DNA of 46,941 bases from Sphingopyxis sp. (GTDB lineage: Bacteria; Pseudomonadota; Alphaproteobacteria; Sphingomonadales; Sphingomonadaceae): the NCBI GenBank assembly GCA_030145715.1, contig JAIXHQ010000024.1, forward strand, positions 1 to 46,941, written 5' to 3'. This document shows positions 15,252-23,860 of this stretch, piece by piece. The notes under the pieces are model-generated. The model was not told the origin of the DNA, did not search any database, and saw only the letters and a program-made list of their open reading frames with translations. Positions within the stretch are counted from its first letter, which is position 1. Each line of letters opens with the position of its first letter. The position numbers and the translations under genes were made by a program.

Positions 15252-17405
15252 ATGAGCCTGTCCCCCGTCTCCGGGTCCCGGCGGCGCTGGCCCCACGCTC
15301 TGGCATGGGCCGCGCTCACGGCGCTCATCCTCGTCACCGCCGCGCATCTCGCAACCCGCCCACCCGCAATGCCGGCCTTCGACGAAGTACGCGCCGACTG
15401 GCGCCCCAGCGAAGCTTGGCTCTATGACCGCGAAGGTCAGTTGCTGGACAGCCAGCGCGTCAATTTCGAGCATCGCCGCCTTGCCTGGGTCCCGCTCAAG
15501 GACATCAGTCCCGCGCTCCGCGATGCCGTGGTGCAAAGCGAGGACCGACGATTCTGGTCGCATGGCGGGGTCGATTGGCTCGCGGTCGCCAGCGCCGTTC
15601 GCGCCCGGATGATGGTTGGAGGCAGCAGCTATCACTCGCGCGGTGCATCGACGCTCGCGATGCAACTCGCCGCCTTCCTCGACCCCAGCCTGGCGCAGCC
15701 CGGCCAGCGTGACTGGCGCAAGAAGATTCGGCAGATGCGCGCCGCGAGGTTCCTCGCCAGCCGCTGGTCGCACGAACAGATGCTTGAGGCCTATTTCAAC
15801 CTCCTGCCCCTGCGCGGCGAAGTGCAGGGCGTCGGCGCGGGCGCGCAAAGCCTGTTCGGCAAGGCGCCCGTCAACCTGAACCGTACCGACGCCGCGCTGT
15901 TCGCTGGACTGCTTCCGAACCCCGCTGCGGATGCCAAGACGCTCAGCAAACGCGCGTGCCGAGTGGCGCGGGAGAGGGACTGCGCTGCGATCCGCGCTGC
16001 CGCCGCGGCGCTCGTTTCAGGCGAACAGGCCGCGCGCTTCGATCCCGCGCTGGCGCCGCACCTTGCCGTCCGGCTGCTCGACGAACCCGGAAAGCGAGTC
16101 ATCTCGACGATTGATCGTCGCATCCAGGCCGCCGCCATTGTCGCGCTGCGACGCCAACTCGCGCAGCTCGGGTCCGACCGGGTGCGCGACGGGGCGGTTG
16201 TCGTGCTCGACAATTCGACCGGCGAAGTGCTCGCCTATGTCGGCGGCGTGGGGCTCAAATCGACCGCCGCCGCGGTGGACGGTGCCAATGCACGGCGACA
16301 AGCGGGATCGACGCTCAAACCGCATCTCTATGCGCAGGTAATCGAACAGGGCTGGCTCACCGCCGCGTCGATCCTCGACGACAGTCCCGTCCAGCTCGAC
16401 ACCGCATCGGGGCTTTATGTTCCGAAAAACTATGACCGAAGCTTCAAGGGACCGGTCAGCGTCCGGCACGCGCTCGCCAGTTCGCTCAATGTCCCCGCGG
16501 TCCGCGCGTTGGTGATCGACGACGTCCAGCAGTTCCGCGATCGCCTTTGGGCCTTGGGCTATCACGGCCTCGTCGAGGATGGCGAATATTATGGTTTCAG
16601 CCTGGCGCTTGGCTCTGCAGAGGTATCGCTCGTCGAACAGGCCAACGCCTTTCGCAGCTTCGCCAATCAGGGGCGCTGGGCGCCGGTCCATTTCCTGCGC
16701 GGCGAACGGACCGACGCCCCGCGCCAGATTGTCAGTCCCGCCGCCGCCTTCATCGTCGGCGACATCCTGGCCGACGCCGCCGCCCGCAGCGACGCCTTTG
16801 GCGCCGACAGCGCGCTGCGTCTTCCCTTCTGGGCCGCTGCCAAGACCGGCACGTCAAAGGGGATGCGCGACAATTGGTGCATCGGCTGGTCCGACCGCTT
16901 CACCGTCGCCGTCTGGGTCGGCAATCTCGAAGGCGATTCGATGCGAGCCGTGTCGGGCACGTCGGGCGCTGCCCCGGTATGGCGCGACGTGATGCTCGCG
17001 CTTCACGCCAGCAGACCCGGCAAGGCGCCCGTGATGCCTGCCGGCGTCGAGGCGCGCCGGATCGCCCTGCCCGGAACGCGCGAACCCCCGCGCCGCGAAT
17101 ATTTCCTGCGCGGGACGGCGCAGAGCGAGATGGCTGCCGCGGCGCAGACCGCGCGGCGTCCCCGTATCACCAGCCCGGTCAGCGGCAGCGTCTATGCGCT
17201 CGACCCCGACATCCCCATCGATCGCCAGCGACTTGCCGTCACGGTCAGCGGCGCGACCACCGGATACCGGCTGATCCTCGACAAGGCGACGTTAGGCGAT
17301 GCCGACGTCGGCCAGCAGATCCTGCCCCGCCCCGGCATCCATATGCTAACCTTGGTTGATCCTGGCGGGCGAGCAATGGACCGGGTCCGCTTTACGGTAC
17401 GATAA
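15252..17405 (+). CDS. pbpC: Penicillin-binding protein 1C
   Basis: The 717-residue bifunctional peptidoglycan synthase has a short cytoplasmic N-terminus and one membrane helix (ALAWAALTALILVTAAHLA). The glycosyltransferase (GT51) domain has catalytic E97 in VVQSEDRRFWSHGG and the RGASTLAMQL motif. The transpeptidase domain has SxxK at S353-T-L-K, SSLN as SxN and K531-TGTS. The C-terminal BiPBP_C-type beta domain runs from about 630 (RITSPVSGSVYALDPDIP) to the end. It polymerises and may crosslink glycan at the inner membrane. PBP1C is thought to repair the wall where the adjacent alpha-2-macroglobulin acts, and the two genes lie 4 bp apart, presumably in one operon. All key residues are present. 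Confidence 0.96.
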   Translation: MSLSPVSGSRRRWPHALAWAALTALILVTAAHLATRPPAMPAFDEVRADWRPSEAWLYDREGQLLDSQRVNFEHRRLAWVPLKDISPALRDAVVQSEDRRFWSHGGVDWLAVASAVRARMMVGGSSYHSRGASTLAMQLAAFLDPSLAQPGQRDWRKKIRQMRAARFLASRWSHEQMLEAYFNLLPLRGEVQGVGAGAQSLFGKAPVNLNRTDAALFAGLLPNPAADAKTLSKRACRVARERDCAAIRAAAAALVSGEQAARFDPALAPHLAVRLLDEPGKRVISTIDRRIQAAAIVALRRQLAQLGSDRVRDGAVVVLDNSTGEVLAYVGGVGLKSTAAAVDGANARRQAGSTLKPHLYAQVIEQGWLTAASILDDSPVQLDTASGLYVPKNYDRSFKGPVSVRHALASSLNVPAVRALVIDDVQQFRDRLWALGYHGLVEDGEYYGFSLALGSAEVSLVEQANAFRSFANQGRWAPVHFLRGERTDAPRQIVSPAAAFIVGDILADAAARSDAFGADSALRLPFWAAAKTGTSKGMRDNWCIGWSDRFTVAVWVGNLEGDSMRAVSGTSGAAPVWRDVMLALHASRPGKAPVMPAGVEARRIALPGTREPPRREYFLRGTAQSEMAAAAQTARRPRITSPVSGSVYALDPDIPIDRQRLAVTVSGATTGYRLILDKATLGDADVGQQILPRPGIHMLTLVDPGGRAMDRVRFTVR

Positions 17406-17507
17406 ACCCACCGTCACAAGTCTGAAATTAAGTTGCGCTGACGGGCGGAGCGGTTAGTCTGCCTCGCCAAGAGAGGGCTCACGCTGGGCCCCAAAGGGGA
17501 CAAGTAC

Positions 17508-19049
17508 ATGATATTTGGTCGCGTCAAACCGCTCGACGCTATCTTGGCCACTGCCGAGAAAAAATCGCTTACGCGCACACTGGGCGCCTTCCAGCTTACG
17601 ATGCTCGGTATCGGCGCTGTCATTGGGACTGGCATCTTCGTGCTGACCGCCGAGGCCGCTCAAAAAGCAGGTCCGGGCATGATGATAAGCTTCGTCATCG
17701 CCGGTTTCGTCTGCGCCTTCGCTGCACTCTGCTACGCCGAAATGGCCTCGATGGTCCCCGTCTCGGGTTCCGCCTATACGTATAGCTATGCCGTGATGGG
17801 CGAACTGATCGCGTGGATGGTCGGCTGGGCGCTGATCCTCGAATATGCGGTCGCTGCTGGTGCCGTGTCGGTCGGCTGGTCGGGCTATGTTGTTGGCTTG
17901 CTCGAAAATGCGATCGGCATCGACATACCCTCGGCCTGGGTGCTCGGACCATTTGACGGGGGTATAATCAACCTTCCCGCGATGTTCATAGCGGGCGTCG
18001 TGACCATGTTGCTCGTCATCGGGACGCGCGAATCGGCAACGATCAACGCATTCCTCGTCGTCATTAAGGTAACCGCGCTGACGCTGTTCATCATCCTTGC
18101 GGTTCCGGTGATGAACATGGAGAATTTCGAACCCTTCGCGCCGCTCGGGATCGGGGGCATTGGCGCCGCCGCGGCTTCGATCTTCTTCGCCTATGTCGGC
18201 TTCGACGCTGTTTCGACGGCTGCAGAGGAAACAAAGAATCCGCAGCGCAACATGCCGATCGGCCTGATCGGAAGTCTCGCGATCTGCACTATCTTCTACC
18301 TGCTGGTTGCCGCTGGCGTGATCGGATCTGTTGGTGCGCAGCCGGTCGGCATTGATGCCGCAAGCAGCCAGGCGCTCGAACCCGGCAGTCGCGAACTCGC
18401 TGCCGCATGTGGCGCGATTGCCGACCAGGCAGTGGTCTGTTCAAAGGAGGCGCTGGCGTGGACGCTGCGTGAAATCGGCTGGCCGCAGATTGGCAACCTG
18501 ATCGGCCTCGCCGCCGGCTTGGCGCTGCCGTCGGTCATCCTGATGATGATGTTCGGCCAAACCCGTATCTTCTTTGTCATGAGCCGCGACGGGCTGCTGC
18601 CGCAGGCTTTTTCGAAAATTCACCCGAAATTCAACACGCCGCACGTCATCACGATCATCACCGGCATTGCGGTTGCGCTGTTCGCGGCCTTCTTCCCAGT
18701 CGGACAATTGGCCAACATCTCGAACTCCGGGACGCTTTTCGCCTTTGCCGCCGTGTCGATCGCGGTGATGGTGATCCGCCGGACCGACCCTGCCCGCCAC
18801 CGCCCGTTCAAGACGCCGCTGATCTATATCACGGCGCCGATCGCCATCCTTGGCTGCGGCTATCTTTTCTACAACCTCGATCAAAAGAGCATCAATCTCT
18901 TCCTGATCTGGGCCGCTATCGGCCTGGTGGTCTATTTCACCTACAGCCGCTCGCGTAGCCATGTGGGTCAGGGCCATATCGAGGTGCATGAGGAAGACGC
19001 CGACGCGCCGCCGCCGCCGGTTCCGCCTGCGTCATCGTTTAATGGATAG
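17508..19049 (+). CDS. APC-superfamily amino-acid permease (cationic amino acid transporter type)
   Basis: The 513-residue protein has 12 or more membrane helices. Its N-terminus LTRTLGAFQLTMLGIGAVIGTGIFVLTAEAA carries the GxGIG substrate-binding motif of the amino acid-polyamine-organocation superfamily. Helix 6-like FFAYVGFDAVSTAAEETKNPQRNMPIGLIGS is the signature of the CAT (YfnA) branch. A long loop at about 280-315 contains two cysteines (AACGAIADQAVVCSKE). It should import amino acids across the inner membrane by proton symport; the exact substrate is open. AAAGGGGACAAGTAC before the ATG gives a good ribosome-binding site. It is a single-gene unit closed by a strong terminator 4 bases after the stop. 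Confidence 0.93.
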   Translation: MIFGRVKPLDAILATAEKKSLTRTLGAFQLTMLGIGAVIGTGIFVLTAEAAQKAGPGMMISFVIAGFVCAFAALCYAEMASMVPVSGSAYTYSYAVMGELIAWMVGWALILEYAVAAGAVSVGWSGYVVGLLENAIGIDIPSAWVLGPFDGGIINLPAMFIAGVVTMLLVIGTRESATINAFLVVIKVTALTLFIILAVPVMNMENFEPFAPLGIGGIGAAAASIFFAYVGFDAVSTAAEETKNPQRNMPIGLIGSLAICTIFYLLVAAGVIGSVGAQPVGIDAASSQALEPGSRELAAACGAIADQAVVCSKEALAWTLREIGWPQIGNLIGLAAGLALPSVILMMMFGQTRIFFVMSRDGLLPQAFSKIHPKFNTPHVITIITGIAVALFAAFFPVGQLANISNSGTLFAFAAVSIAVMVIRRTDPARHRPFKTPLIYITAPIAILGCGYLFYNLDQKSINLFLIWAAIGLVVYFTYSRSRSHVGQGHIEVHEEDADAPPPPVPPASSFNG

Positions 19050-19053
19050 GGGA

Positions 19054-19080
19054 AAGGGGGCTTCGGCCCCCTTCTTTTTT
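19054..19080 (+). terminator. Rho-independent terminator of the permease gene
   Basis: The 8-bp stem AAGGGGGC (19054-19061) pairs with GCCCCCTT (19066-19073) around a TTCG tetraloop. T6 at 19075-19080 follows. The 126 bases from here to the next gene end (19207) hold nothing I can identify. Confidence 0.92.
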
Positions 19081-19206
19081 AGCACCCGCGACGGGTTGCT
19101 TCGTGACGATATGTCTGATGTTAAAGCTTCAATTGCAGACGAAAGCCATCGTAAACGCTCGCGCCTAACCTGAACGCAGATGCTCTGCGGTCAGCCGCCT
19201 TCGGGC

Positions 19207-20451
19207 TTAGAAGGGATTTTTCGGCGCCGTCCCCGGTCGGGTAAACAACCTGCCGCGCTCGGCCCAAAGCACAAGCGCCAGGCCGATCACGGCGCTTATC
19301 AGGAAGGCATAGGCCAGCGGCAGCGTCGTACCGTCATATTGCTGTCCGATTAGCGCACCGACAGTCGCCGCAAGCAACGTCTTGGCAAAGCTTTGATACG
19401 AGGATGCGATCCCTGCCATATGGCCGAAATCCTCCATCGCAATCGATCCGAAATTGCTGCCGATAAATCCGATAAGGCCGACGTTCACCATCATCAGCAC
19501 AGTGAACATCCACAAAGTTTCGGCTCCGCTGATCGCAGCGATGATCTGCAGGATCGACGTCGCTATAAAGGCAAAGACCGCCGCCTGCGATACGCGGCGC
19601 GCTCCAAAACGCTCGACGATCGCAGCATTGGAAAAATTCGCGATTGCGATCCCTACCGCTACGCAGGCAAAGATCAGCGGGAACATTGCCCGCGCGCCGA
19701 ACACCTCGGCGATAATCTGTTCGCTACTGTTGAGATAACCGAACAGCGCGCCCTGCATCGTCCCTGACGCGATCATATAGCCCGCGGCGCGGCGATGCCG
19801 CGTCACTGTCACCCAGCCTGCAACCATCGTTCGAGCGTCGAGGCGCCTTACGTCGGCGGGGGCCAGCGTTTCGGGCAACCGGCGCAGCCAGAACAGCATC
19901 ACGATCGACATCAGGGCAAGAACGACAAAGATGGCGCGCCAACCCGCAACCGCAGCGATCCCGGCACCGATCGTCGGGGCGATGATCGGCACAATCATGA
20001 AGACGAGAAAGATCAGCGACAGCCGCTTCGCCATCGCATCACCGGCAAACAGGTCACGGATGACCGCTATGACGACAACGCCAAGCGCGGCGCTGACGAG
20101 CCCATGAACGAAACGCAGGGTGAGCAGCATGACATAATTCGTTGCGAGCCCGCATCCGATTGCCAGCGCCAGATATGCGAACAGCGCCGGGACTAGCACG
20201 CCCTTGCGTCCGAATCGGTCTGACAGAGGACCATAGATCAGCGAACCAAATCCGATCCCCAGCAGATAGGTCGAGATGATATATTGGCGGTCATTTGCGA
20301 CGGTAACACCCAGTGCCTCTCCGATCGCCGGCAGCGCGGGCAGCATCGAATCGATGGCAAGCGCATTGAGCGCCATGACCATCGCCATCATGACCACCAT
20401 CTCACGGTCGCCCGGCAGGCTCCGCTGGAGGGATTGGGCCTGTTTGTGCAT
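19207..20451 (-). CDS. Bcr/CflA-type MFS multidrug exporter
   Basis: The 414-residue membrane protein has 12 predicted helices. Family landmarks are NALAIDSMLPALPAIGEALGV in helix 1, the MFS loop motif YGPLSDRFGRKGVLVPAL between helices 2 and 3, and RFVHGLVSAALGVVVIAVIRDLF in helix 4, which is the DHA1 motif C region. The proton-drug antiporters of this branch (Bcr, CflA, MdfA relatives) export bicyclomycin, chloramphenicol or other small molecules through the inner membrane. The start has no strong ribosome-binding site, and an internal ATG at the MVVMMAMVMAL segment is possible. It stands alone, separated from the upstream gene by a terminator. The drug range cannot be read from sequence. 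Confidence 0.9.
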   Translation of the reverse strand: MHKQAQSLQRSLPGDREMVVMMAMVMALNALAIDSMLPALPAIGEALGVTVANDRQYIISTYLLGIGFGSLIYGPLSDRFGRKGVLVPALFAYLALAIGCGLATNYVMLLTLRFVHGLVSAALGVVVIAVIRDLFAGDAMAKRLSLIFLVFMIVPIIAPTIGAGIAAVAGWRAIFVVLALMSIVMLFWLRRLPETLAPADVRRLDARTMVAGWVTVTRHRRAAGYMIASGTMQGALFGYLNSSEQIIAEVFGARAMFPLIFACVAVGIAIANFSNAAIVERFGARRVSQAAVFAFIATSILQIIAAISGAETLWMFTVLMMVNVGLIGFIGSNFGSIAMEDFGHMAGIASSYQSFAKTLLAATVGALIGQQYDGTTLPLAYAFLISAVIGLALVLWAERGRLFTRPGTAPKNPF

Positions 20452-20524
20452 TGCAGCAGCCTATGCTCTCAAGCGGCCACTTTGGATAGCCCCCAGAAGG
20501 AAAATGCTGAAAGCATTGCTATGC

Positions 20525-20559
20525 ATAGAAAAAGGGCCACCCGATCAGGGCGGCCCTTT
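20525..20559 (-). terminator. Rho-independent terminator of the acylase-peptidase-small-protein unit
   Basis: On the minus strand the stem AAAGGGCC (20559-20552) pairs with GGCCCTTT (20538-20531). CCC/GGG pairs extend the stem inward and a U-rich tract follows. It lies 21 bases after the stop of the 100-residue protein gene and so closes the leftward group before the MFS gene. Confidence 0.85.
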
Positions 20560-20580
20560 AGATTTTGCCATCGTGGCGGA

Positions 20581-20883
20581 TCAGCCCTGGCGAGTGCCCG
20601 TCATGGCCATCGAGCCAAAGGCCCCAGCCTTGATCGTGCCGGTCAGCGCGTTTCCGTCGATCGTCGCTTCGCATTCGAGCGTCATCGGCATCGGCACTTT
20701 CATGTTCATGGTCCAGGTCAGCTTGTTACCATCGACCTTGCCATTTTCGACGTCGAGCGATCCCATCGCACCGGCATTCTGACCGGTAAAGCTATCGCCG
20801 TCGCTGCTGACGGTGAACACCGACTTCTGGTCACCCATCGGCGACTTGGTTACGCAATCATAGCTGCCATCGACTTGAGACAT
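20581..20883 (-). CDS. Small conserved protein, predicted beta-rich, function unknown
   Basis: The 100-residue protein starts MSQVDGSYDCVTKSPMGDQKS and is built of short alternating strands: VFTVSSDGDSFTGQNAGAMGS, VENGKVDGNKLTWTMNM, LECEATIDGNALTGTIKAGAFGS. Gly-Asp/Asn turns between strands suggest a small lipocalin-like or YbaY-like beta-barrel. I know similar unnamed proteins from sphingomonads and other proteobacteria, but no function. There is no signal peptide and two cysteines (C10, C71). AAGGAG eight bases upstream supports the start. It begins 26 bp after the M16 peptidase stop and is followed by a terminator, so it is the last gene of that operon. Confidence 0.8.
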   Translation of the reverse strand: MSQVDGSYDCVTKSPMGDQKSVFTVSSDGDSFTGQNAGAMGSLDVENGKVDGNKLTWTMNMKVPMPMTLECEATIDGNALTGTIKAGAFGSMAMTGTRQG

Positions 20884-20909
20884 TCGGGCTCTCCTTACTG
20901 AAACTGATG

Positions 20910-23786
20910 TTAGTTATCGAGAGACACCGTTTCTACCGGCAAACCCAATCCGTCAAGCTGCGGTTTCACGATAGCGGCATCGCCGACGACGACATAGACG
21001 AGATTGTCGCTGCTCAGCGCCTTACGCGCCGCGGCATCGACCTCCGGCGCGGTCATCGCTTCATAAGTTGCGGGCAGCGTTTCGTAATAATTGTCTGGGC
21101 GACCATATTTGACGATCGCCATCAGACCACCGAGCACGGCAGGGGTTGTTTCGAACTCGCCCGGCAGTTCGCGCACGCTGCCGTTGATCGTGCGCTCCAG
21201 TTCCTCCTTCGTCACGCCCTTATCGCCCAGGAAGCTCTTGAGGTCGCTTTGCAGCTCCTTGATCGAATCGCCCGTGCGATCCGCCTGCACCGGAGCGGCA
21301 GCGACCCAGCTCAAACGGTCCTGGTCGCCCGAAATGCGACTGCGTACGCCATAGGACCACCCCTTGGTCTCCCGCAAGTTCGTGTTGAAGCGCGAAAGGA
21401 AATTGCCACCGAAAATATCGTTCGCCGACCGCAGCACTTCCAGCTTGTCGCCGCCCTTGGCTTCCAGAACCTTGCCCGCCAGGATCACCGACTGGGGAGA
21501 CTTTGGCCGGTCGAACAATAGGATGCGCGGCTTCGGCGTCGGGATCGCGACATCGAAATGCTTGGTCGGCTTTGCCGTAGCGGGCGACTTCCACTGGCCC
21601 AGCGTCGCATCGAGCTGTTTCTTCACCTCGGCGAGCGTGGTGTCGCCGACGACGAATATCCGCGCATTGTCGGGACGAATCCAGGCCGAGTGAAAAGCCG
21701 CAAGCTGGTCGCGCGTCGCCGCAGCCACGGCCTTGGCGTTGCCAAGCCCTGAAGGCGGAATGCCATAGGGATGATCGGCGCCATAAAGCACGGGCGTCAA
21801 TATGCGCGAGGCGATCGCATTCGGATTGTTGAGTTCCGCTTTCAACCGGTTGAGCTGCTGCGCGCGGACGCGTTCCAGCTCTTTGCCGTCGAACGCCGGG
21901 TTCCGAATATAGTCGGCCAGCAAGTTCAGCGAAGCTCCAAGGTTTGGTTTCAGCGCGAACATGCTGAACACCGTTTCGTCGGCGTTGGCACTTCCGTCGA
22001 TCTGCGCGCCCAGCCGTTCCTTCGCCTCCGCAAAGGCTATCGAATCGAGGCTGGTTGTCCCCTCGTCCATCAGGCTGAGCATCAACGATTGGGTGCCTAA
22101 TGCACCGCGCGGATCGGCCGCATAACCGGCATCGAAGCTGACCGCAACGTTGACCGTTGGCACTGTGTTACGGCGCGCAAAGACAACCTCGACCCCGTTT
22201 TTCAACTTGGTCCGTTCGATCGCGGGGAAGTCGAGGGCTTTGAGATCGGTAACCGCCGGAAGCTGTGACCGGTCGGCAAAAGATGTGGTCCCGGTATCGG
22301 GCCCGACATCGCCGAGAGCTTCGTTCCAGTAACGGTCGGGCTGGATCGGCGCTGCGATTTTGCCATCCGTCACAGCACCGCCGCGATTCTCGCCGCCTTC
22401 GGCGCGCTCGCCTGGCGTATAGGTCAACGAAAATGCCGGGCGTGACATCCATTTGCGGGCGACCGCCGCCGCCTGTTCGGGCGTCGTCTTCGCCAAGCGG
22501 TCGAGCTCCACCTTATAATAAGCGGGATTGTTTGAGTAGAGCGCGCCCTCGGCCAGCGCCACCGCCTTGCCGCCGAAACCGCCGACCGATTCCAACCCAG
22601 CAATGGTTCCGCCCAAATAGCTTGCCGCCGCACGTTGCAGCTCGTCGGCGGTCGGTCCATTGGCCAGGAATTTCGCAATCTCGTCGTCCAGCTTCTTGCC
22701 GACGACGGCCGGGTCCACGCCTGGCTTCACGTCGGCCTGCACGATCAGGAAACCCGCATCCTCCATCGTCTGCGCACCTGCGCTGACACTGACCGCGACA
22801 GGGTCCTTTCGCACCATGGCATTGTCGAGACGCGATGAGGACAGGCCACCAAGCACTGTTGCCGCCATCTGCAGCGGCACCGATTCAGCGTCGTTTAGGC
22901 CGGGTATCGCCCACATGCGATACAGGCGCGTCGTCGGGACAAGGTCCTTCACTTCCTTGGCCAGCGGCGCGGGCAGAGTGGGAACCAAAGCCTGCGGCGC
23001 CTCCACTTCGGGACCGGGGGGGATGGGGGCGAACCATTTCTGGGCCATGGCTTTTGCTGTGGCCAAGTCGAGGTCGCCCGCGAGCACCAGCACGGCGTTA
23101 TTGGGCCCGTAATTGTCGCCGAACCATTTCTTTACGTCGGCGAGGCTGGCCGAGTTGAGGTCGGCCATCGAACCGATGGTGCTGTGGCGATAGGGATGCC
23201 CCTGGGGAAACAGATTCTCGAAAATTTCGTACCGCAGCAGCCCATAGGGATTATTGTCGCCCTGGCGCTTTTCATTCTGGACGACGCCGCGCTGGTTATC
23301 GAGCTTTTCCTGCGTCACCGCGCCGAGCAGATAGCCCATGCGGTCGCTTTCGAGGAACATCGCGCGGTCCAGCGCCCCCGTGGGCACGGTTTCGAAATAA
23401 TTGGTGCGATCGGTGCTGGTCGTCCCGTTAAAGTCGGTCGCGCCGACCTGTTGCAGCGGTTCGAAAAAGTCGCCCGGCGCATTTTCCGACCCGTTGAACA
23501 TCAGATGTTCGAACAGATGCGCAAAGCCCGTCTTGCCCTTTGGTTCATGCTTTGAACCGACGCGATACCACACCGACACCGCGACGACCGGCGCCTTGCG
23601 GTCTTCGTGGACGATGACGCGCAGGCCGTTGTCGAGCGTGAATTGCTGATACGGAATATCGACCGCCTTGACGAGGTCGGCGATCGGCGCCGGAGCGGGC
23701 GCCTTAGCCTGAGCGAAGGCGGGACCGGCGGCGACGAGCGAGGTCGTGACCGCAAGGGCAAGGGCGAAGCGATGGAAACGGGGCAT
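20910..23786 (-). CDS. M16-family zinc metallopeptidase, periplasmic, two-domain
   Basis: ATG at 23786 has GAAAGG at the right distance; the ATG at 23792 touches that site and is less likely. The 958-residue protein starts with a signal peptide ending AGPAFAQA. The N-terminal domain has the inverted zinc motif HxxEH (H90-LFE-H94 in GFAHLFEHLMFNGSENAP) and the downstream DNQRGVVQNEKRQ glutamate. The C-terminal half repeats the fold without the zinc motif (LKNGVEVVFARRNTVPTVNVAVSFDAGYAADP), as in pitrilysin-like clamshell peptidases. It should degrade peptides in the periplasm. It lies 74 bp downstream of the acylase gene and 26 bp upstream of the small protein gene, all leftward. Confidence 0.93.
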   Translation of the reverse strand: MPRFHRFALALAVTTSLVAAGPAFAQAKAPAPAPIADLVKAVDIPYQQFTLDNGLRVIVHEDRKAPVVAVSVWYRVGSKHEPKGKTGFAHLFEHLMFNGSENAPGDFFEPLQQVGATDFNGTTSTDRTNYFETVPTGALDRAMFLESDRMGYLLGAVTQEKLDNQRGVVQNEKRQGDNNPYGLLRYEIFENLFPQGHPYRHSTIGSMADLNSASLADVKKWFGDNYGPNNAVLVLAGDLDLATAKAMAQKWFAPIPPGPEVEAPQALVPTLPAPLAKEVKDLVPTTRLYRMWAIPGLNDAESVPLQMAATVLGGLSSSRLDNAMVRKDPVAVSVSAGAQTMEDAGFLIVQADVKPGVDPAVVGKKLDDEIAKFLANGPTADELQRAAASYLGGTIAGLESVGGFGGKAVALAEGALYSNNPAYYKVELDRLAKTTPEQAAAVARKWMSRPAFSLTYTPGERAEGGENRGGAVTDGKIAAPIQPDRYWNEALGDVGPDTGTTSFADRSQLPAVTDLKALDFPAIERTKLKNGVEVVFARRNTVPTVNVAVSFDAGYAADPRGALGTQSLMLSLMDEGTTSLDSIAFAEAKERLGAQIDGSANADETVFSMFALKPNLGASLNLLADYIRNPAFDGKELERVRAQQLNRLKAELNNPNAIASRILTPVLYGADHPYGIPPSGLGNAKAVAAATRDQLAAFHSAWIRPDNARIFVVGDTTLAEVKKQLDATLGQWKSPATAKPTKHFDVAIPTPKPRILLFDRPKSPQSVILAGKVLEAKGGDKLEVLRSANDIFGGNFLSRFNTNLRETKGWSYGVRSRISGDQDRLSWVAAAPVQADRTGDSIKELQSDLKSFLGDKGVTKEELERTINGSVRELPGEFETTPAVLGGLMAIVKYGRPDNYYETLPATYEAMTAPEVDAAARKALSSDNLVYVVVGDAAIVKPQLDGLGLPVETVSLDN

Positions 23787-23860
23787 GGGCATCCTTTCGA
23801 ACAACGGATACGGGGCCGGACGGCGCTGTATCAACGGTCTAGGACAGCATTTCGCCGCTT

